From Archegozetes longisetosus (lineage: Eukaryota > Arthropoda > Arachnida > Sarcoptiformes > Trhypochthoniidae): a stretch of DNA of 64,000 nucleotides. The stretch spans positions 9,086,220-9,150,219 of the forward strand of contig JAEMBT020000001.1 of the NCBI GenBank assembly GCA_018873245.2. The letters are read 5' to 3'. The position numbers were made by a program, and so were the translations under genes. Below are positions 33,617 to 46,588 of the stretch, one piece after another; the first letter of the stretch is position 1; every line of letters begins with the position of its first letter. Below the pieces are notes generated by a model, which saw nothing but the letters and a program-made list of their open reading frames with translations, made no database searches and was not told the DNA's origin.

Positions 33617-36600
33617 CTTAATAGTGTTGCTATTAATTCCGTATATATTTCTAATATAAAGTGCATTAAAACTTGTAGAAAGACTGCTTTATCACAATTT
33701 AATTGATGATGAGCATTACTTTACTTTTTATGAAAACAAGACACAATCTATTGCTTTGAAAAATAGTTTATTGATAAATACGTTTAACACAAAACACGTT
33801 TTTTCTCTCCCTCTTAAGCACTTAATAGAAGAGAAAGACCAAACACATAGAGAGCACGACCTGAAATTACATTAAACTTGAGGATTAGGTTTTAGCCCAA
33901 AACAAGTTAATCCCATATCAAAGTGTCATCTTTAATGACATTAGGGCCAACGAATTGCATGCTTTGCCAGTGGTTTCGTTCATTACAAACTTTAAGCAAT
34001 ACTAGGCTTGAAATTAACAGAAAAAAAGGTTAACATTTGATGCCGTGTTTGCTGTTTGTTTAGCGTGTATAATATGCCACCGTTTTGATCACTCCAACTC
34101 TATGTGATATGAATTTATATAGACTTTAAAAATAAATAAAAATAAATCTAATTTTTCTCTTCTCTCTTGAAAAACTGTTTGAACTAATTAATGAACCAGA
34201 GATTGGATTACGTTAGAGCTAACTCTTTTTACTCAAGTTAGTATTGAAGAGAAACTTGTTCTTCACGATTCAATGGTTATTGTTTAATGCTCAACCTAAT
34301 TTTAGATAAGAGAGTTACAGATGAGACCATTTTTTAGATAGTTTTTGATTGCTTTTTATTCTTCTACACAATAGATTTTTAGAATCAGATATTATGGCAG
34401 AAGTTTAGTAGTTTAATCTATTTTAGATAAGAGAAATTAAATGCAAAAAATTTATTTAATTTATAGTATAAATAGTTGTTGAAGAAAAAGTGGTTCACAA
34501 TTTTAGCCAAAAATTATTGGAAATTATTCTGAATTTTTTGCTATCATGTATTGACACCTTTACAATTCTTTACAATTGATTCAAAAAAGTCATACGTTGA
34601 TCTCTAATTAATCTTTAATCATTACAAATAAAATAATGGGTAAAGCATCAAGTCAACGGTAATTTATTGATTGCTTATTCATAGAAAAGATTCAGTATAT
34701 TTAATATCGACAGGGAAAACAACTAGAGCTATAAAACACTTTTAAAGTGAATGCAACTTCATATTTTCTCATTTTGAATGACACAAAATCCATTATTGAA
34801 AATTTCTCAAGTCAATCATTCATTCGTATCAATATAGTTAATTTAAATCTTAATCAATTATCGAGTCCTCAAGTTTATTAAATATTCTTTATCTTTTAGG
34901 TCTAGTAAATATTAATACAAAACTTTTTTTGGAATCAATTGTACATAGCTAACTTTTATTAAAGTTTGTTGGAGTTCTTTTACTCTATTCACTATAGAAA
35001 TTAAAGGTTATTTAATTGATAAAAGTTATTGAATAGTTATTTTTGAAGATGCATCAATTATTCGACTGGAAAGGATTATATACCAAAGACACGCCAATAG
35101 CTAAACAATATATTCAATAGAAACACTTATTATTGAGCTTTGAAGGCAAGAACAAAAAGTTCAATCTCTTTAAGAGTCAATCGCTTTAAAAGAACGTTTA
35201 TGAGAAATATTTTCCTTATCAATTGAACTTTCAATTCAAAATTTGTATCAGAGTTCATATAAATTAAACATTTGGGACACACATAGTTTCTATATTGATG
35301 ATTTTATTTTTTAACTATAATTCAAATAAGGTTTTTCATATCTTAGCAAAAATTTTGTTTAACTAATTCAAACTAAAACAAATGATAAGTGGAGAATCAA
35401 AACATTAGTGATGAAAAAGATTTATGAAATGGAAACTGCAGTCAAAACTCTTTCAATAGAATTTTAGGTAACTTTATAAGTTTCCTACCAATTAGCGACA
35501 AAATAAGAACGAATGCGTTTCCAAACAACAGAAACCAATAATTAGGAGAAGATTTACTATTATTCACAATTTTCGCAATTGACTCACTCTCTCAAAGCAA
35601 TACTATAAATATTGATTACGATTTTATCGATAATAACTTACTAATAGATCTTGAATTACTTCGTAATGTTTAATGCAATGTCAATACAATGATGAGTTTA
35701 TGTTCGATGGTTTTCTTATAAATGGAAAATTATTAGATTTGATAAGCGAGTCATGATTGTTCGAACAAATTAGTTTTCATTTATTCAAGTTTTGATTCAG
35801 CTATAAATGAAAGAAAATTTAGAGATTTTGGTGAACAATTCTATGAAAGTTAGTAAACTTTTCATATTCAGATTAAATTTTAATCAAGACTTGGAGATTA
35901 TACCAAACAAGTTGTCGAATGACAGTATGATTTGATGCCAGATGCACGTTCAATTACTTCTATACTCCAGTTTTTGAAATAAACCTAAGAATTTTAAATA
36001 GCAAATTAGAAAAGTAGCTATCTATGAAAAACTAAGTTTTAAAAGCTAGAACTTGATATCGGCTAGAGTGAAATTACAAAAATCCTTCGCAATCATCAGG
36101 TTTTGTGAATCAAACTTGATGTCAGTTTTAATGATTCAGTTGAGGCTAATCTGAATATGACAGTAAAGATGTCATAAACTGTAACATTTAGACCTAAAAT
36201 TTATGATACTTGATTTCTAGTAACATCGAGACACTTGATATTATCAACTTTGGTCAAATCCTATCCATCAACTAGCCATAAATTCACTCTATTCTTTCTG
36301 AAGTAAGGGAAAAGTAGTAATCTTATTCATAATAATTTCGGCAGAAAGTCGTAAAATTTTGAATATCATAAATAAAGGTCTATCACTTTAGCGACAAGAA
36401 TTTCGAAAACATTGATTTATATTTACGTCAACTTAAGCCTATCAGAATAGGTTTAGGCAATCATGAATCACAAGCAGTTAATAGTTTTGCTAAAATGCAA
36501 TTTTGTCATAGCTGGAAATCCGGTATTCATGTGATTGTTCTCACGTTCAGATTATCTGGGAACCATATGCTTGTTAGTTTGTAAAATATGAGTATTAGAT

Positions 36601-36900
36601 TTACTGAAAAGAGTAACTAGAGATTTACTCGAAAGATTTAGAGTATTAAATATGAGTTACTGAAAATTCGATTTAGGTCCTATAGTGAAATCATGAAAAT
36701 AAATTCTAAAATCAGCCATCAATTTAGTAAAAATATCAACAAATTTAGAACTTGTCGAAAGACCAGCAATCTATCGCTCAGTTATCGCCAAGTAGCTATG
36801 ATATAAACTAATCTACAAAAAGATTGAACAAAATCTTTTAAATATGAGTTCAATTTTAAGTTAACATGATTTATAATAACAAAAAGCTTTAAATACTAAT
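33617..36900. other. Gene-poor region with decayed duplicated blocks, part 1
   Basis: 34050-34310 is similar to 37040-37240 and 39500-39660 (shared GTTTAGCGTGTAT, TTGAAAG/AACTGTTT, GACCAGAGATT and AAGAGAAACTTGT stretches). Around 36050-36500 the plus strand reads in broken frames KLELDIG and LKLDVSFNDSVEANLNMT, like decayed leucine-rich repeats. No intact gene. Confidence 0.5.
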
Positions 36901-39834
36901 TGTATGTTAAACAGTGCATAAGCACTTCTTTAAATGCTTGCATTTGTATGAATTATTCACTGCTTTAAATAGAATCTCTAATTTATTAAAAACTAGATTA
37001 AGTTTTTCAAGAAGAAAAAAAAAGTTTAGACTTAATGTTTTATTTGCCATTTGTTTAGCGTGTATGAATTTTAGCGTGTATGAATACGCCGCTGTTTCGT
37101 TCATCTCTAGCACTGTCATATTAAACTTTTTTCTCTTACTTGAAAGTCCATTAAACTGATTAATTGACCAGAGATTAAATAAAATTAGAGTTAAAGCTTT
37201 TACTCCAGTTAGTGTTCAAAGGGAAACTTGTGCTTAACGTTTATTTCTAACCTCATTTCTGGCAAGTCATAAAAGATGAGATATGCTTATAAAAGTGTTT
37301 TGAATAAGAATTTTTATTCTATTCAATTTACTTTAGAGTGAGGCTTTGTGATATCAATTGAAAGTTTGATCTATTTTACATGAATGCAATTAAATAGAGA
37401 ATATTTTATATAACTAAGTCTGATTATTTCTCGCTTAAACTTAAATTAGTTCAAAACTTGATTGAAAATTGATACTTGAAGAATGCTATGTTCATTTAAC
37501 TATCATTTATTGAATAATGCATTTCAGTAACATTACTTATGTTTGAGATGCACATATTGAAACTATTTCTCATAAATCTGCATAAACACGTCTCAAGTTA
37601 CCCATATCAAGTATAACTTGTGGCTTATAACTCCTGTCTTTCCTTCAACCAGGTATGCAAATGAAGCTTTTACATTACTGTAAGTTTTATCTTAAACGAA
37701 TGCAACACCTTGAATACTCCACTGCAAACATGTTAGAGCTAATAAGCAAAAAATTGGACGCGATACACACAATTTGAAACATTCTTTAGAAGATGAAACA
37801 ATAGTGGAACTTTGAGTTTGAATCTGATAACATGAATTATTGATATTGAAAATATAGGAAGTACCTCATTATTAGTTGGACTTTAATATGAATACTTCAA
37901 TCAAAGTTAGGATAAGGTCTTGCATTGTAGTCACAATTGATTTCCATTATTGTTGTTTATATTATTGTTGCTTGACTTCATTTCTAACAGTGTACTTCGT
38001 TTCTTAATCTAAATGTCTGGTTAATTAAGATCAAAACTAATAATGAGTGAGGAATTTGATAAAAACACTCGAGTGAACAATAAGACTTAGTAAATGAACA
38101 TTATTGTATGTAGACTACTCTTTTGGTAGATATGTAGACCATTTATGTGTATTATAATTAAGTTTTAAATGAAATAATGAGAAAATAAGAGACGAATGTG
38201 TTTTCAGGCAATAGGAAAGATTATTAACAGAAACAAAAACTAATGATCGATCAAGTAATCTTGGTGACTTCATAAAAGTTTACTGCAATATCGTAAGGTA
38301 CTTCTCCGAAGATAAAAGACTCCATAAAGTTTTTGAAAAACTTCAATTTATTAGCTAAATCATAAACTTTGATTTCTTGACTACTGTAATGCTCAATATA
38401 GTGAATCACTGGAGACCGAAATCAACATTCACTGTAAAGAGGTGTATTAGTTGAATAGTGTGTATTGTAACCTGGTAAATTTGTTTACTATACAGAGAAT
38501 TTACTGTAAAGTTCACCGTATCGAGACCTGTGTTAAAATTAACTTGTATGAAGAAATTGGGTTTCAATTGTTCCATATTTGGATCAATTGAAGAAAAATT
38601 TCTTAAATACTTCGTAGAAAATTTTGATGAAAGTTTAAAATGATTGAATGTAATATTTTGCCGTTGTTGTCTACAAGAAATAGAAAAATAATGATAGACT
38701 TGTTTAAATCTGAGCAAAATGTTAACTCAATTGTTTTCATCTTTAAGGCAATCGTCACAAAAAACATGTAAATTCTTACAGAAAAAATGTAAAAAATTCC
38801 TTTCCATCCATTTTAGAAGTATTGAAAGCTCTGAAAATTGTCAATATACGAAAACATTGTTTAAAAGTTCATCACTTGACTAATGAAGGTTTAGAAAATA
38901 TTGATAAATATCTAGTACTACCGAAGCGAAGAATATATTGAGGCAATAATGTCTCTGAAAAACAATGAATTGTTTGACTAAACTTCAATCTTTATTTAAG
39001 GCTGAAATCGGGTAGCGATTTTGTGAGAATTGATTCGATTCGATCATTTCTTGAATGACAAACTTATCATTTTTTAATCAACTTAATAACTGTCTTAATA
39101 TTAGAATAATTAAACTGGTTGTACATAATATAATAAATCATCAAATGAAAGTTTCATTAAAATGGTTTGACTAAATCTTAAAAATCTAAAAATTTCCAAT
39201 AATCCATCTTTAGACTACTGAGATTTTAAATCTTTATTCGAGAAGTTATGATGACATCTGATGAACGAGTAATTAAGTCAATTATTTCAAATACCAAACT
39301 CACGCAAAAAAACAATGTAAAGCTATTTATCCTCATGCTTGCAATTGTGTTAATTATTTACTTCTTTCTTTAAAAGCTCTAATTAAATCAAACCTTGTTT
39401 ATCAACCGTAGTGGATAGCGTTCGAGTGTTAAGTACTCGGCGACGAGCAGAAGCAGCGATCAAAAGCGCCGAGTGTTTAAAGCTATTGTTCCCATCATTT
39501 TTAACTTTATGTGATATGCATTAAAACTTTAAGATTACCTTTTTCCCTTGAAAGTCTATTAAACTAATTAGTTGACCAAAGATTCAATTACTTTGAATTT
39601 TACTGTTTTTATTCAAGTTTGTATTGAAGAGAAACTTGTGCTGTACAATTATATTACTATTACTTTAACCTATTTTCAAATGAGAGAAAAAAGATTAGAC
39701 TTTGTTCGAAGATGTCTGTTACTCAGTGGCGTAACCTTAAGTAATTTAAATCCAAATTTTGCATATTTTATAGAAAGTACATTCAAACTAATACCAAGTT
39801 GTCTAAAACTTGCTTCAATTTTACATGACTTACA

Positions 39835-39887
<53 letters not shown>

Positions 39888-41220
39888 AAGATCTCATATA
39901 AACTAAGGCGTATTTAACTATACAAACTAAAGTTTTGTTTATCTTACCGAGAGTCGGCTCTCAGAGACCAAACATAGATCATCACGAGTGGATCCTAAGA
40001 TCTCAATCTTTTCGTATGTGCAAGATATGTCGTTTTGTATATATTTTCATGTTTTTCTAATAAAAAACTGAAAAAACGGAAAAAATTCTAACTATTAATA
40101 TCCGACAACACAATTGACAACAGTGTGGCACAATAGTCTTTATTCTTCTACTGGATTCACCATAAAATTAGTAGTTATAACATAAGTTAAATGCTTGAGT
40201 TTGATGTAATCTACGCACTCGTTACAGATATTATAAGCGGCTCAAAACTTGTCAATTTTTATATTAAAAAATTTATTTTATGAGAAAAGTGATATCTATT
40301 AAGCTGTCATTAACCCAAGTTTACTCTTTAATTAGCTTCTATATAAAGGTAAATTTATCTTAATATTAAATTGATTCCTGAATAGATGCGTAACTATTCA
40401 AGAGCTAACAACTTTTATTAAGAAGTTTTTCGACTTTCGAGAACTATTTTTTTATATCATTACATGGTATTCAACTTATATTTATCAAACTTTCAAGACG
40501 AAAGTTGAAAAAATTTTGCTTTTAATTACATAATAATTTCACTACGAAAAAAATGAGGGATATTTTTTTGAATTGGGCTTTTATTTCAAAACATTTTATC
40601 AAATTCCGTGTAAGTTCATTTGATTCACATAAAACCCTCGTAATTTTCAGATGATTGTGACTTCATTTCTGAAGTGTCTTATTTCTCGACTCATTTTCGA
40701 TTGTTTCTATAAAGTCAAACTAAGTTAAGAATTGAATGAAAGCAGTTGAGTAAATCGAAAGTTTTAAGGAATCATAACTTCAGCAAAGACTTTTGACAGA
40801 CACAAATACAATTTATTTGAACTAATAAGTTACTTGATTGTTGATGAAAAAACATCTTGAGCGCATTCCAGGACAATGATAATTTGGTATCTAGTAAGCA
40901 ACAAAATCTAGTAACCACAAGAAAATTCTCAAATTTTTGTAATCCTTTAACTCTTAAGCAAAAGGCGTTTTAAAGACTCTGTTTAAATTGAATGCGATTT
41001 TCTCAATAGTACAATAGATAATCCTCCTTATTGTTTTCATGCGGTTTGGAAATTTTAATAAGATTGTCGTCAACTTCTTAATCAATAGAAACTTTTTAGG
41101 CTTGATCAGTGAGGCTCATAATTGTTTGAAGAAATTTGTTTTCATTTATCCTACTTTTGGATCAATACGCATGAAAAAAGTAAAAATTTTAGAAAAGAAA
41201 TAGGCAATTTTGTCAACTTT
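36901..41220. other. Gene-poor region with decayed duplicated blocks, part 2
   Basis: It holds the second and third copies of the block seen at 34050-34310, the partner of 32390-32610, and short family-like stretches near 38820-38940. The open frames around 36907-37159 and 38406-38717 lie in these blocks and are not supported as genes. A GC-richer patch at 39400-39490 is unexplained. Confidence 0.5.
39835..39886. repeat. (ATT)n microsatellite
   Basis: About 17 uninterrupted ATT units. They create artificial poly-Leu and poly-Asn open frames on the two strands. Confidence 0.97.
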
Positions 41221-41499
41221 TGACATTGCGCTAAGATTTTGGATATGAAAAAGAAATACTACAGAATAGGTTTGAATACTTTGTTACGTTTAGTGTCAAA
41301 TGTGTGTTCAATTGATTTTGACTTTATCTCAGTCACCATGAAAAGCACATTAGTTACTGTTTGAAACTTTAGGAAGCAATTCTTTGTGAGGATTTTACTC
41401 GTGAACAAATCAAAACTTTTGTTCATTATTAAAGTAAACAAATTAGAAAACTATAACTCAATTCTCACTTTATGGAAAACGAGTCTACGGAAAGCAATG

Positions 41500-41980
41500 G
41501 AATAGATGTATTTAATCGTAGTTAAAAAATCTCGAGACACTCGAACTTGACATTGGATTTGATGGATTGGCCGAAATTTAGTTAAATGTGACAGCAAACA
41601 GTATTCATGAGTTGAAGCATTTGGATCTTGAATTCATTCGTGTAATGGTGTTATCGAGATATTTATGGGGCAGTTATCATTTTTATGTGAATTTGAGTCA
41701 ATAATCAGTTGCAAATTGATTCAATAATTCATTGATGAAGATTTTAGTGAAAGTTAAGAAAGATTTACTCTTAATCACTTAGAGAGTGTTGAAAGCTTGA
41801 AAGATTGTAAAATATGTGAAAATGTTCTTAAAGCTCACCGTTCAACTAAAAATAACTTTGAAGACATTGATCTATACTTACATGGTAAATACAATATGAT
41901 TATGAATCAAAGCTCATTATAAATGATTCAGTCAATCATATCAGTAATAAAACAATCGTTTTGCTAAAGTGTAATTTTCA
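41500..41980 (+). pseudogene. Decayed leucine-rich-repeat-like gene remnant
   Basis: The plus strand reads, through one stop, LETLELDIGFDGLAEI then LNVTANSIHELKHLDLEF, and further on ESLKDCKICENVLK and NNFEDIDLYL. The LxxLxLD / LKHLDL pattern suggests leucine-rich repeats of an F-box or similar family. Related wording occurs near 36050-36500 and 38820-38940. Frame breaks are frequent, so this is a dead copy. The family assignment is tentative. Confidence 0.45.
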
Positions 41981-44900
41981 TTTAACGTTTAAATCAGTGG
42001 TTAAATCAGAAAATTTCGGGTGAGACTGCACAGATCGTATTGAGTTTGATAGAACGTATGAATTATTTTTAAGAAGAGCTTTAGGTTTAAGACTTAAACA
42101 CTAAAAGGTACACATTAAGACATATACATATATTAGCTTGATTTAATTTAATTATTCAACTCTAATAAATGGCAGAATAATATAGAGATAAATAGTTCAT
42201 AAGTCTTGTCACGAAAAGCATTTAGATTTTAACTACAATAGCAACATATGAATGATAACATATGAATAATGACATATAAAACGATTTACATACTTCACAA
42301 ATGATTATTAGTGCTAACTCTTATTCATATCAATCTGTACTGAAGTAAACCTAAAAGTTTGATAAGGATATCAAAAAAGGATTAGTTTTAAACTTTTTTA
42401 ATTGGAATTACCTTTCAATTCAAAAGCAGTCTTCAATACTTTTTATGTGCATAATCTTAAACCTAAGGCTCTTAAAAAAAGATATTCAATACTCTTGCCG
42501 ATTAAAGCCTATTGTATCGTAGCTTTATTTGAATTATTCAGTATCTTTAATTTATCGTAACTGTGACAAATTAAGAGAATTTCTTATTTTCCGCCACTTA
42601 GGGAGAAATATGGGTTAGGGGTTTCAGTTAGGACAGTCAAAGAATCAGAAGACCTCTGATGGCTTCGCCACCGCTTAAAACCGCATGCCGTGTAGTTCCT
42701 TATTTTTAAGTTATCTTCTAATCACAAGCTCGTCAGTTTGTAATCTACTCAATAGATGTCCAAATATTCGAATTATTCAATTCTAGTATTTTAATAAAGT
42801 TACTTCAAAGTTGATTAAATGATTCATTAAAATTGCTAAAGCAAATCCTAAAATCAAATGTAGTTTCACTGCAAAGATCAGAGATTTTCTGTTTGTTCAA
42901 TTTTCTGATAACTTATCTGTTAGTTATTATTAAGTCTATTTTCAAGAAATGTTAATAACTCGAAAAATTTATAGTTCAAATTTAGTTCTAATAGTAATTA
43001 CAGATTAATTAACGAAATCTTTAAATACTTGTATTTTAGGGAATATAAAAAGTTTCCCTTAAAACGATTGTACTAATTATTTACTGCTTTTCAACATAGG
43101 TTGGAAATGACTAAAATCGTGTTTTTCCCAGTCTTTAAATTAAAATAGTTTTGAATTGAGTTGCCAAAGTAACGTCATGTAAAAATTAATGCTAAGCATG
43201 CCTTTGATCTGAAATATTTTGCAGAGAATTGTGCAATACTTAAAGTAGAAACTAATTTATTTTCCAAAAGGATTCACCAAAACATAATTCAGAGAATGTG
43301 ACCTAATATTGAGGTTATTAACAGATTTTGTCAAATAAAAAATTAAGAATTAAGAAGAAGAAGAAGAAGAAGCTATTGATCCTTAAATAAAGAAGCTTTG
43401 ATTAGCAATAGTCTACAATCAATTAAAATGAGTGTCAATTATAATTCTCACGCATAGACTAACAATTTTTCCTTAAATTTCTGTTCCAATTAGTACTTGC
43501 TCTCAAAGATTGAAATTCAAAATTAAAGAAAAGTTTTGTAAGCTTTTCATAACTTAATTATGATCTAAACTAAACCTTGATTTGAAAAATTGATCACTTA
43601 ATTGAACCATAAGTTGAAAAGTGTGACTGACTTTCTAATAGTACCTAGTAATAGTACCTAGCAAAATATTCGCATCTTTAAAATATTTAAACAATAACTT
43701 AAACAGATTTTCTTGTAATAAGAGTCACATAAATTTCTGTAAAATACCTGCAATTGAGAGGAATTTTCAAAAACAAAACCTGTTCTAAGCACTTGTTTTT
43801 TATTATAAGATTAATAAAAGTTTTGATTGCAGCAAATATTTATGTAGACTATTTTTTATATGGTTTTTAATTAAACAGTTTAGGATTTATTGGCCGACAT
43901 TGAATGAGACATTGAATAATAAGTTAATTTGTACACATTTCTCATTTTACTTGAAGAAAAACTAAATTTAGATCAAGTTTTTTATTTCAAAGTTGTTATT
44001 CGCGTGGATTTGTCTCATATAAGTGACACTTAAAGATTAATGTTTGACATAAAAGAGCTAAATATCTCAGTTAAAAACAGGAGAACATGGTCCTGGCAAT
44101 CATTTTCTAGTATTCGTCTCTTTTAACAAAATTAATTGTTTTCTATTGAACAAGTTGTGCAACTTTTGCGGAATAGGATTTCAACAAATATTTTTCTCTA
44201 ACAAAAGTTTTTTTTATCTATTCATCAAAAAATTTGATGCAAAGCGTTAACGATTTAATGGACAACATAATAAGGTATTAAGGTTTTTACAATAAAAAAT
44301 GATAGATAGCTTCACACTGACTCTGATGTTAATACTTCAGCTAAAATTTGACTGTTGTTCAACTTGAAAAACATATTTCATGTAAAAAATCTGAAAATTG
44401 ACTTAATGCATGACTCAATAATTGAGAGAACAATGCAAATAAGCTGTCAATTACTAGCTATATCATCACATATTATATGCATTAATAAACACTAAAACGT
44501 GTTAAATAAAGAAAACAGATTTCTTACAACTTCTCAAACCTCATAAAGAATTTTTTTCTGACAAATACTTCAAGACTGTTCCAGTTTTTCATATTCCAAA
44601 AAAGCTCACGTGAAATACCTTCCATAAAAAATTAAAATATATAACTTAAAGCTCTTTTCTGAAGTGCGAAATTTAGGGAATTCTAACCTTCATTTCATTG
44701 CCCTCTGATTTGATTTCATTTTTGGGTAATAAGAAGTGTATAAAAAATTCAGATCTAAATAGTAAAGCTATGAAATGAGTTGTAATGGTTAGATAAGAAG
44801 CACATATAAACACACATTTCAAGAAACCGTATGAAAAATTAGAAGATTCAATGTTCAAGAGTTGAAAGTCTTGCCCTCCAGGCATTCGATCAGTTACTGG

Positions 44901-45102
44901 TTTGCGGTTTTTGATGCGGATTAAACTCCGCATGAATATTACGCTATATCGTGTCTGAATTGCTTCAAACTAATGTCATTTTTCTACTAATAATGATCTA
45001 CTTTCTGCAAGTATTGTATTTCAGATTCATATAGTGCTCAAAAACTGTAATTTTCAACTTTTAGTAACGTTTAAGTTTTTTTATATCAAGTTTGTCATTC
45101 AA
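41981..45102. other. Gene-free interval
   Basis: Contains an (AAG)n microsatellite (43351-43372) and a GC-richer patch at 42590-42700 without recognisable identity. An 86-codon minus-strand frame at 44673-44933 is not convincing as a gene. Confidence 0.45.
43351..43372. repeat. (AAG)n microsatellite
   Basis: Seven AAG units in otherwise AT-rich non-coding DNA. Confidence 0.9.
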
Positions 45103-45134
45103 TATGGGATTCCTACTAGTTATCAGCTTTGTTG
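45103..45134 (+). CDS. Possible first exon of an unidentified secreted protein
   Basis: ATG followed by GFLLVISFVG, a short hydrophobic start, ends at a strong GTAAGT donor. This looks like a signal-peptide exon, but I could not find a matching second exon. The gene at 46589 has its own signal peptide and does not join in frame. May be chance. Confidence 0.2.
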
Positions 45135-46588
45135 GTAAGTTTTTTTACACTATTTTTTGCTTTTTTATTCTTAACTTTAGTATTAATAAGTTTTTTTCAA
45201 GCACTGATACTTAGTTCCAGCTTAAATGAACTTTTATTAAATTATTGATTAAGATTCAAATCATAAAATATGCTTCTCATAAACGTTAATTTTGTTTAAA
45301 AATACTTACCTCTTCGAAAGTTTATAAAAAAATGTTGGAGTCATTTTTGTTGTTAAGCATTTAATCGTAATAATCTTCAAAAATTACTAAAAATTCATGA
45401 ACGAATATTCAAAAGTGAGTAACAAATTGTCAAAATTTTCTCTTTTTTTAATTTTAAGTTATGAAAATTTTTTCATCACGAAAGTGAAAAGGTCTTGAAA
45501 TGTCACTGATTTATAAAAAGATGTATTGAGTAAGGCTTTTAATCAAAATATGATTGAGAATTGATATTTTTATTTAGTGCTCCGAAACACTTTATGTAAA
45601 ACTACAAATATGAGTCATAAATACATCAAATCATTCATAAAATTGCTTAAAACTTATGTCATAACTTAAAAAATAAGCGAAAATAATTGAGTGTTAAGAT
45701 TATTTACTTTATAGAAGTTAAGATGGATACTGTTTGAAATTATGAAATTATATAACCAAACAATAAGTGGTATAATCTTTCTAAGTACTTTTTATTATGA
45801 ATCACTTCAAATGTATGACATATTGCTTAAGTTGCTATAATTGATAATCTAATTAAGTGCGAAAAACTGTTGGAAATCGATTTTTGTAACATTTGAACAT
45901 AATTTCTATTTAAATACAATATAGTTTTTAGTTTTGATTCATGTTCGGGTGATATGAAAAGAATAGAGTTACGGAAAAATATAATATACAAACTTTGATC
46001 AATTAATTATTCAATTATGTAGTATTCTAATGAGAACTTATTTTCAGCCAGAGTGCTCAAAGATATTATTTTGCTTGACCTTAATTTTTTGATTCCAAGT
46101 TTTGGCTGACCTGCTATTGAATCATTTTTAGTCTGAATCGTTCACTTCGCGTTGTCTAAAGTCAGATTTTGTCAAACTATTATATGAAACATGGATTTTA
46201 TTGTTAATCAATGATGAATACCAGGAATAGCATTAAAACGTTTACTAAAGAGAAGCCTGTTTTGTGACTCAAGTTAAGTCAAATTAAATGAGTAAAAACT
46301 GAAAAAACAAGTTTACGGGATTATCGGAGTTGAACAAAATGCAAATCAGACGTAATTTGATGCAAATTAAATCTCAATATTGAGATTAATGATTTGATAA
46401 CTGAATCTTTTCTCCTTTATACTTTGTTCTTATCCATTGAATTGTAGTGAAAATAAAAGATTTAGTCACGATTTGCCTAATAATTAGCTTTTTACCACAA
46501 ATAAAATAGTCTTTCATCAAAATACTCAAAGTGCTTGAAAAATGTTAAAAGTATTATAAATAAAAGTTTTAAATATATTTACTGAACA

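Noticed and set aside
36907..37159. Overlapping open frames on both strands of 70-81 codons
   Set aside because: No motif; they overlap each other and lie in a decayed duplicated block.
39400..39490. GC-richer patch with TAGTGGATAGCG, resembling a tRNA A box
   Set aside because: No B box (GGTTCGANTCC type) and no acceptor-stem pairing could be found on either strand.
39572..39901. Poly-Leu and poly-Asn open frames on the two strands
   Set aside because: Produced by the (ATT)n microsatellite; flanking frame has no coding character.
44673..44933. 86-codon minus-strand frame with a hydrophobic stretch
   Set aside because: No signal peptide at the start, no homology to other genes in the window, and no splice context; could be chance.
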